DNA of 64,000 nt from Bauldia sp965232525 (lineage in GTDB: Bacteria; Pseudomonadota; Alphaproteobacteria; Rhizobiales; Kaistiaceae), in the NCBI RefSeq assembly GCF_965232525.1, contig NZ_OZ246980.1:3348001-3412000 (forward strand). The letters are read 5' to 3'. The translations under genes and the position numbers were made by a program. Shown one piece after another: positions 59,002 to 64,000 of this stretch (position 1 is its first letter; every line of letters starts with the position of its first letter). The notes under the pieces were generated by a model. It saw nothing but the letters and a program-made list of their open reading frames with translations. It had not been told where the DNA came from and searched no databases.

Positions 59002-60807
59002 ATGACGACAAAGAACACGCCGCCCAAGGGCTTCACCATCGACGACCCCGAGGCGTTTGCCCACAACATCGCCCGCATGGTCGAGGAAGGCGGCAAGGCC
59101 GCATCGGCTTACCTCAAGCCTCGCGAAGAAGGCGAAGCGTCGTTCGAGTTCGCCGAGGGTGCAGGCGAAGTGGCCAAGGTGCTTGCCCGCGTCGCCGAAT
59201 ACTGGCTTTCCGACCCGGAGCGGACCGTCGCTGCCGAGAGCCGGCTCGTCTCGAACTACATCGACCTCTGGTCGAACGCACTGAAACGGATGATGGGCGA
59301 GCCGGCACCGGCGACCGCCCAGCCTGATCCCGGCGACAAGCGCTTCAAGGACCCTCAGTGGAGCGACAACGCCTATTTCGACTTCATCAAGCAGTTCTAT
59401 CTGGTGACCAGCCGCTGGGCGGTCGACATGGTCAACGAGGCCGAAGACCTCGATCCCGGTACCCGGACGAAGGCAGCTTTCTATGTCCGCCAGATCGCCG
59501 ATGCCCTGGCGCCGTCCAACTTCGTCTTCACCAATCCCGAGCTCCTGCAGGAGACCCTTTCCTCCAATGCCGACAATCTCGCCCGCGGCATGCATCTGCT
59601 GGCCGAGGACATCGAAGCCGGTCACGGCGATCTCAAGATCAGGCAATCCGGCGAGGGCGATTTCGAGCTGGGCGAAAACCTCGCGACGACGCCAGGCAAG
59701 GTGATCTATCAGAACAGTCTCTGCCAGGTGATCCAGTACACCCCAGCAACCGACAAGGTCCTCAAGCGACCGCTGCTGATCGTCCCGCCCTGGATCAACA
59801 AGTTCTACATCCTCGACCTCAACGAAAAGAAATCCTTCATCCGTTGGTGCGTGGCGCAGGGCCACACAGTCTTCGTCATTTCCTGGGTCAACCCGACCGA
59901 AGCCCATGCTCGCAAGAGCTTCGAGCACTACATGCAGGAAGGTGTTCTCGAGGCCTTGGATGTCGCGCTCAAGGTCACCGGCGCCGATGGCGTTAACGCC
60001 GTCGGCTACTGTGTCGGCGGGACTATCCTCGCGGTGACGCTCGCCTGGATGGCGGCGCACAAAGATACGCGCATCAAGTCCGCCACCCTTTTCGCTACCC
60101 AGGTTGACTTCACCCATGCCGGCGACCTGCGGGTCTTCGCCGACGAGGAGCACATCGCCGATCTGGAATACCGGATGAAGATGCGCGGCTACCTCGAAGG
60201 CAAGCGCATGGCAAACGCCTTCAATCTGCTCCGCGCCAACGACCTGATCTGGCCCTATGTCATTGCCAACTACATCAAGGGCCAGGAGCCGGCACCGTTC
60301 GACCTTCTTTACTGGAACGCCGACGCTACCCGCATGCCGGCTGCGAACCACGCCTTCTATCTTCGCAATTGCTATCTGAAGAACCGCCTCTCCGCGGGCG
60401 CGATGGAGGTCGCCGGGGTCACCCTCGATCTGAAGAAGGTGAAGATCCCGATCTATAACCTCGCGACCAAAGAGGATCACATCGCGCCGCCGCGCTCGGT
60501 TTTCCTCGGCTCATCGTTTTTCGGCGGCAAGGTGACGTTCGTCCTCACCGGCTCGGGCCACATTGCCGGTGTCATCAATCACCCGGATCGGAACAAGTAT
60601 CAGTACTGGACTGGCCCGGCGCCGAAAGGTGACACCTACGAGGACTGGTTGCCCAAGGCCAAGGAGCATCCCGGTTCCTGGTGGCCCCATTGGCAGAAAT
60701 GGATCACATCGAAGAACAGGGGGCGTGTCGCCCCCCCGCCGATCGGTGGCAAGGATTTCAAGCCGCTCGAAGACGCCCCCGGCAGCTATGTGAGGATCAA
60801 GGCATGA
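59002..60807 (+). CDS. phaC: Class I poly(3-hydroxyalkanoate) synthase
   Basis: 601 aa, family length. The lipase-like box GYCVGG holds catalytic C337; Asp and His follow in the NLATKEDHIAPP and LTGSGHIAGVINHP blocks. LLIVPPWINKFYILDL and FVISWVNPT are further family marks. It polymerises (R)-3-hydroxyacyl-CoA into storage granules. No phaA, phaB or phasin gene is adjacent. Its stop overlaps the ATG of the next gene (ATGA). Confidence 0.96.
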   Translation: MTTKNTPPKGFTIDDPEAFAHNIARMVEEGGKAASAYLKPREEGEASFEFAEGAGEVAKVLARVAEYWLSDPERTVAAESRLVSNYIDLWSNALKRMMGEPAPATAQPDPGDKRFKDPQWSDNAYFDFIKQFYLVTSRWAVDMVNEAEDLDPGTRTKAAFYVRQIADALAPSNFVFTNPELLQETLSSNADNLARGMHLLAEDIEAGHGDLKIRQSGEGDFELGENLATTPGKVIYQNSLCQVIQYTPATDKVLKRPLLIVPPWINKFYILDLNEKKSFIRWCVAQGHTVFVISWVNPTEAHARKSFEHYMQEGVLEALDVALKVTGADGVNAVGYCVGGTILAVTLAWMAAHKDTRIKSATLFATQVDFTHAGDLRVFADEEHIADLEYRMKMRGYLEGKRMANAFNLLRANDLIWPYVIANYIKGQEPAPFDLLYWNADATRMPAANHAFYLRNCYLKNRLSAGAMEVAGVTLDLKKVKIPIYNLATKEDHIAPPRSVFLGSSFFGGKVTFVLTGSGHIAGVINHPDRNKYQYWTGPAPKGDTYEDWLPKAKEHPGSWWPHWQKWITSKNRGRVAPPPIGGKDFKPLEDAPGSYVRIKA

Positions 60808-61427
60808 CAATCGCGATCATTGGTTCGGGCCGCATGGGCCAGGGCCTGGCAAAACGGCTCGCCGCGGCCGGCGAGACGGTGACGCTGACCGGTCGTGATC
60901 CGGACAAGGTTGCGGCATTGGCGGCGGATATCCCGGGCACTATCGGCGCCGGCCCGATCGCGGACGCCGGCAGCGCCGATGTCGTGTTTCTTGCGGTCCC
61001 TTACGCCCAGGCTACCGAGGCCGTTGCCCAGGCCGGCAGCCTCACCGGCAAGGTGCTTGTCGACATTACCAATCCGATCGGCCCAGACTTCACCCTCGCC
61101 GTTGGCATGACCACCTCCGGCGCCGAGGAAATCCAGAAGAGCGCCCCGCAGGCGCGAGTGGTCAAGGCGTTCAACACCATCTTCTCGGACGTTCTTGCAG
61201 TCCAGTTGAGCGAGCCGGACGTGCCACCTCAGGTGCTCTACGCCGGCGATCATGAATTTGCTAACCAGAAGGTGGACGCCCTGATTTCGGCGATAGGCTT
61301 CGCCCCGCTCTTTGCCGGTCCCCTCAGGAACGCCCGTTTGCTTGAGCCGATCGGCCTGATGACGATCCAACTCGGCATGGCTCTGGGCCACGGCCGGCGG
61401 ATCGTGCCACGCTTCGTCGAATACTGA
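60804..61427 (+). CDS. NADPH-dependent F420 reductase-like oxidoreductase
   Basis: 207 aa. The Rossmann motif IAIIGSGRMGQGLAKRLAAAG opens it, then VVFLAVPYA, LVDITNPIGPDF and VVKAFNTIFSDVL, the pattern of the F420-dependent NADP reductase-like family. In an alphaproteobacterium F420 is not expected, so the true partner is unknown. Coupling to phaC by a 4-bp overlap hints at a role in supplying or recycling NADPH for PHA, but that is inference. Confidence 0.82.
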   Translation: MTIAIIGSGRMGQGLAKRLAAAGETVTLTGRDPDKVAALAADIPGTIGAGPIADAGSADVVFLAVPYAQATEAVAQAGSLTGKVLVDITNPIGPDFTLAVGMTTSGAEEIQKSAPQARVVKAFNTIFSDVLAVQLSEPDVPPQVLYAGDHEFANQKVDALISAIGFAPLFAGPLRNARLLEPIGLMTIQLGMALGHGRRIVPRFVEY

Positions 61428-61435
61428 GAAGCGGC

Positions 61436-61981
61436 CTACTCCACGTGGCCGCTGGGAATGCCGTCGATCGATTTGAGGTTGTTGGCGGCACGATAGCCGG
61501 CGAGATCGTCCTCCGCCTCGGCCCAGCGCGTCAGTGACGGACGCTCCCTCTCGTAGGCGTAGACCGGCACGCCGAAACCGCATGAGGTCTGCACCGACTC
61601 GATATCGAGAACGATGATCTGCCGCGCCGCCTCGGGCTCCTCGCCGTCGAACGCCTCCGCGAGCACCTGCCTGTAGTCGTCGCCGCTACGTGGCAGAACC
61701 CGGCCATGGCCATAGAGTCTCAGAATGTTAGGCGGGCCCTCGAACGCGCAAAGCATAATCGTCAGCCGGCCATCGGCGCGAATGTGAGCCGCGGTCTCGT
61801 TTCCGCTGCCGGTCCAGTCCATGTAGGCGACGGTGTTCGAGTCGAGGATTCGAAACGCATCGAGCCCCTTGGGCGACAGGTTGATGCGCGCGCCCTCCGC
61901 CGCGGTCGCGGTGAAGAACACATGCTGCCGTCTGATGAACGCCTCGAGATCGGGGTTTAGCCGGTCGTAGAACTTCGGCAT
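61436..61981 (-). CDS. Pyridoxamine-5'-phosphate-oxidase-fold protein
   Basis: 181 aa split-barrel flavin-type protein. FIRRQHVFFTATAAEGARIN, LSPKGLDAFRILD, YMDWTGSGNETAAHIRADG and CAFEGPPNILRLYGHG are the blocks of the PNPOx-like general stress family. It may bind FMN or F420-like cofactors; substrate unknown. ATG at 61981. Convergent with the F420-reductase-like gene, 8 bp apart. Confidence 0.85.
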   Translation of the reverse strand: MPKFYDRLNPDLEAFIRRQHVFFTATAAEGARINLSPKGLDAFRILDSNTVAYMDWTGSGNETAAHIRADGRLTIMLCAFEGPPNILRLYGHGRVLPRSGDDYRQVLAEAFDGEEPEAARQIIVLDIESVQTSCGFGVPVYAYERERPSLTRWAEAEDDLAGYRAANNLKSIDGIPSGHVE

Positions 61982-61994
61982 CGGGTGGCTCTCG

Positions 61995-63185
61995 TTATCG
62001 CAGTTGCGCGAGGAGTTCCTTCGTTGGGTAGGAGTCAGCCGGCAGCCCGAGCTGGAGCTGCACCTCCTTGACCGCCGCGCGGGTCCTCTCGCCGATGATC
62101 CCGTCGACCTTGCCGACGTCGTAGCCACGCCGCGAAAGGATCCTTTGAAGGCGCTTCACTTCATCGGCCGACAGACTGTTGACCTGACTCCCGCGACTTA
62201 CCCGCGGCGCCCCATCGATCCGCGTGGCGAAATAGGCGGCGGTGGTGGCGTAAACCAGCGACGAGTTCCAGTCGAGGAGGATGTAGAAATTCGGGTAGGC
62301 GAGGAAGGCCGGCCCGTTCCGCCCCATCGGCAGGACCAGCGCCGCCTCCAGGCCGTCGTTAGCGAGTGTTCCTTGCCCGGCGGTGACCCCGGCCGCGACC
62401 CATTCGGACCGCGGCAGCCGAATCCGGAGGTCGGCCATCTCCCATGGGAAATTGGCCGGAACCTGGACCTCCTGTAGCCACGGTTCCCCGCGACGCCAGC
62501 CCACGGATGCCAGATAGTTAGCCGCCGACGCTAAAGCATCAGGTGAGCTTTTGAGGAGATCGACCCGGCCGCTGCCGTCGAAGTCGACGCCGTGGTCGTA
62601 GTAGTGCGACGGCAGGAACTGGAGCTGTCCCATCTCGCCGGCCCAGGGTCCCCGCATCTGGTTCGGGGTCAGGTCGCCGCGATCGATGATCTTCAGCGCC
62701 GCGATCAGTTGCTCGCGGAAGAGGTCGGGACGCCGGCAGTCATACGCGAGAGTGGCGAGCGCGTTCAGGGTCGAACCGTCGCCGATCACCGCGCCGAAGT
62801 CGGTCTCCAGCCCCCAGAACGCAACGATGACCTCGGCCGGCACGCCGTATTGCTGCTCGATCCGGCGGAAGGTGTCGCCGTACTGGCGGATCTTGCCGGG
62901 CGCCTGCCCGACCCGATACTGCTCGACCATCCGGTCGGAGAATTGCAGAAAGGTCTGGGAGAACACCCCCTGCGACCGATCTTTGTTGACGACCGCCTGA
63001 TCGAAGCGCGCCGAGCCGAGCCCGGCTTGGATCGCCTGCTGGGACACGCCGGCGGCTGCCGCTTCCTGCGCAACGCCTTTCAGCCAAGCGTTGAAGTTCG
63101 GCTCCTTCTGGCAGGCGACCGCCGGCGAGCCGGCAAAGATCGCGGCCGTGAGCATCGCGGCACCGAGCCGCTTGGGCAACATCAT
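61995..63185 (-). CDS. Lytic murein transglycosylase (MltB type) with peptidoglycan-binding domain
   Basis: 396 aa. A signal peptide (about 1-24, ending AVA-C) is followed by the MltB-like SLT domain with catalytic Glu in AFWGLETDFGAVIG and GEMGQLQFLPSHYYDHG, then a C-terminal peptidoglycan-binding_1 domain (VKRLQRILSRRGYDVGKVDGI, GERTRAAVKEVQ). The Cys after the signal region raises a lipoprotein possibility, but the -3 to -1 residues (AVA) fit ordinary cleavage as well. It cuts glycan strands by transglycosylation. Confidence 0.92.
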   Translation of the reverse strand: MMLPKRLGAAMLTAAIFAGSPAVACQKEPNFNAWLKGVAQEAAAAGVSQQAIQAGLGSARFDQAVVNKDRSQGVFSQTFLQFSDRMVEQYRVGQAPGKIRQYGDTFRRIEQQYGVPAEVIVAFWGLETDFGAVIGDGSTLNALATLAYDCRRPDLFREQLIAALKIIDRGDLTPNQMRGPWAGEMGQLQFLPSHYYDHGVDFDGSGRVDLLKSSPDALASAANYLASVGWRRGEPWLQEVQVPANFPWEMADLRIRLPRSEWVAAGVTAGQGTLANDGLEAALVLPMGRNGPAFLAYPNFYILLDWNSSLVYATTAAYFATRIDGAPRVSRGSQVNSLSADEVKRLQRILSRRGYDVGKVDGIIGERTRAAVKEVQLQLGLPADSYPTKELLAQLR

Positions 63186-63276
63186 GATGGCGTGGGCCTC
63201 CGTTGACAGTCCGCCCCGTTCGACTAGCGACTATAGGGTCGGACAGCCGGCGGGCAAATCCCGTCGACCGCCTAGC

Positions 63277-64000
63277 TTACTCCGCGACCTGAGCAACCAC
63301 AGGGTCCCGTCCCAGCGTCAGCCAAGCCAGCAAAAGCGCCCCGATCCCACAGGCAGCGATGATCGTAACCATCGGCAGCGTGGTGCCATCGGCCGTGAGG
63401 CTGACGACCACGATCATCACAGCGCCGCTCACCATCTGCAGCGTTCCGCCGAGCGCCGAGGCTATCCCGGCAATCGGGCCATGATCGTCGAGTGCCAGCA
63501 CCATGGTCGTCGGAATGACGACGCCGAGACAGGCAAATGCCAGGAAGATTAACGGCATCAGCACCGCCAGGCTGTCCGCGCCCGCCAGTGTCGCGACGAA
63601 CAGCACCACCGAGAACAGCGCGAAACCGCCGGTCGCCCAGAACACGGCGCGGCCCATGCCAAAGCGCGCGCCGAGCCACGATGCCATCTGCGAGACACCG
63701 AAGAAGCCGATCGCGTTGACGGAGAAGGCCAACGCATATTCGGTCGGCGTCAGGCCGAAATGCTCGATATAGACGAACGACGAGGCCGCCAGAAACGTGA
63801 AGAAGCTCGCCATGCCGAGCCCGCCGATGAAGGTCAAACCCAGAAACCGGCCGTGGACGAGCAACTGGCCAAAGCCGCTCAGCAAGCTCGCCAAACGAAC
63901 CGGGATCCGCTCCTTCTCCGGCCGGGTTTCCGGCAGGAAGACGGCGAGCATGACAAAACCGACCGCGGCCACCAACGTGATCGCCACGAAAACGGAGCGC
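63277..64000 (-). CDS. MFS exporter, Bcr/CflA type (5' part outside window)
   Basis: The C-terminal 240 or so codons of a 12-helix transporter are present; the frame stays open to the right edge, and reads RSVFVAITLVAAVG there, so the true start is beyond it. PETRPEKERIP closes a cytoplasmic loop, and six or seven hydrophobic segments follow with FFTFLAASSFVYIEHFGLTP and ASALGGTLQMVSGA, as in Bcr/CflA drug-efflux proteins. Substrate unknown. Confidence 0.85.
   Translation of the reverse strand, partial: RSVFVAITLVAAVGFVMLAVFLPETRPEKERIPVRLASLLSGFGQLLVHGRFLGLTFIGGLGMASFFTFLAASSFVYIEHFGLTPTEYALAFSVNAIGFFGVSQMASWLGARFGMGRAVFWATGGFALFSVVLFVATLAGADSLAVLMPLIFLAFACLGVVIPTTMVLALDDHGPIAGIASALGGTLQMVSGAVMIVVVSLTADGTTLPMVTIIAACGIGALLLAWLTLGRDPVVAQVAE

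Noticed and set aside
58972..60480. 502-codon open frame on the minus strand opposite phaC
   Set aside because: It is an antisense frame kept open by high GC; no motifs, while phaC on the other strand is complete.

Overview
The window is GC-rich chromosomal DNA from an alphaproteobacterium. Supporting marks are the aerobic-type CobN cobaltochelatase, the AapJQMP general amino-acid transporter, a double cold-shock-domain protein, a complex I NDUFS4-like subunit, class I PHA synthase and a Fur-type zinc regulator. A Rhodospirillales or Hyphomicrobiales (Rhizobiales) host fits best; I cannot name a genus. Many starts are GTG or TTG with good Shine-Dalgarno (SD) sites, and neighbouring genes often overlap by 4 bp.

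Layout. 1-14353 is a vitamin B12 island. A btuB-btuC-btuD uptake operon (minus) diverges from btuF-cobD (plus). Convergent to these runs a minus-strand operon: a 38-codon leader gene, cobP, cobW, cobN, cobO, a D-lactate-dehydrogenase-like gene and cobQ, headed by a clear cobalamin riboswitch (13862-14046). 14508-23676 is mostly housekeeping: tRNA-Asn, an acidic Ala/Glu/Pro repeat protein, an AAC(3)-fold acetyltransferase, photolyase, CysK, a bacterioferritin-like protein, an AlaX and mercaptopyruvate sulfurtransferase pair, and membrane or secreted unknowns. 23697-28367 is aapJQMP (minus), divergent from metC. 30905-34322 is a zinc regulon: zur, znuB and znuC diverge from znuA around a long palindrome, and ZnuA carries twelve 27-bp His-rich repeats.

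37853-42514 is a guanidine module: a guanidine-I (ykkC) riboswitch followed by a substrate-binding protein, permease, ATPase, an agmatinase-like enzyme that is probably a guanidine hydrolase, and an unknown 151-aa protein. The predicted job is to import guanidine and split it to urea and ammonia.

46377-51585 holds a diiron desaturase/hydroxylase, a rhamnose-mutarotase-like protein, a ferredoxin reductase, a TIM-barrel sugar isomerase-like protein, class III alcohol (formaldehyde) dehydrogenase and a Rieske ferredoxin. Together these suggest oxidative O-demethylation of a methoxylated sugar or inositol, with formaldehyde detoxification, as in rhizopine (moc) catabolism. This is my strongest candidate for an undescribed system.

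51950-64000 returns to core genes: recJ, glpX, hom, a 730-bp insertion carrying a membrane-protein gene between near-identical direct repeats, an alanine/LL-DAP-type aminotransferase, a lipoprotein, phaC, an F420-reductase-like NADP oxidoreductase, a pyridoxamine-oxidase-fold protein, a lytic transglycosylase, and a truncated MFS exporter at the window edge.
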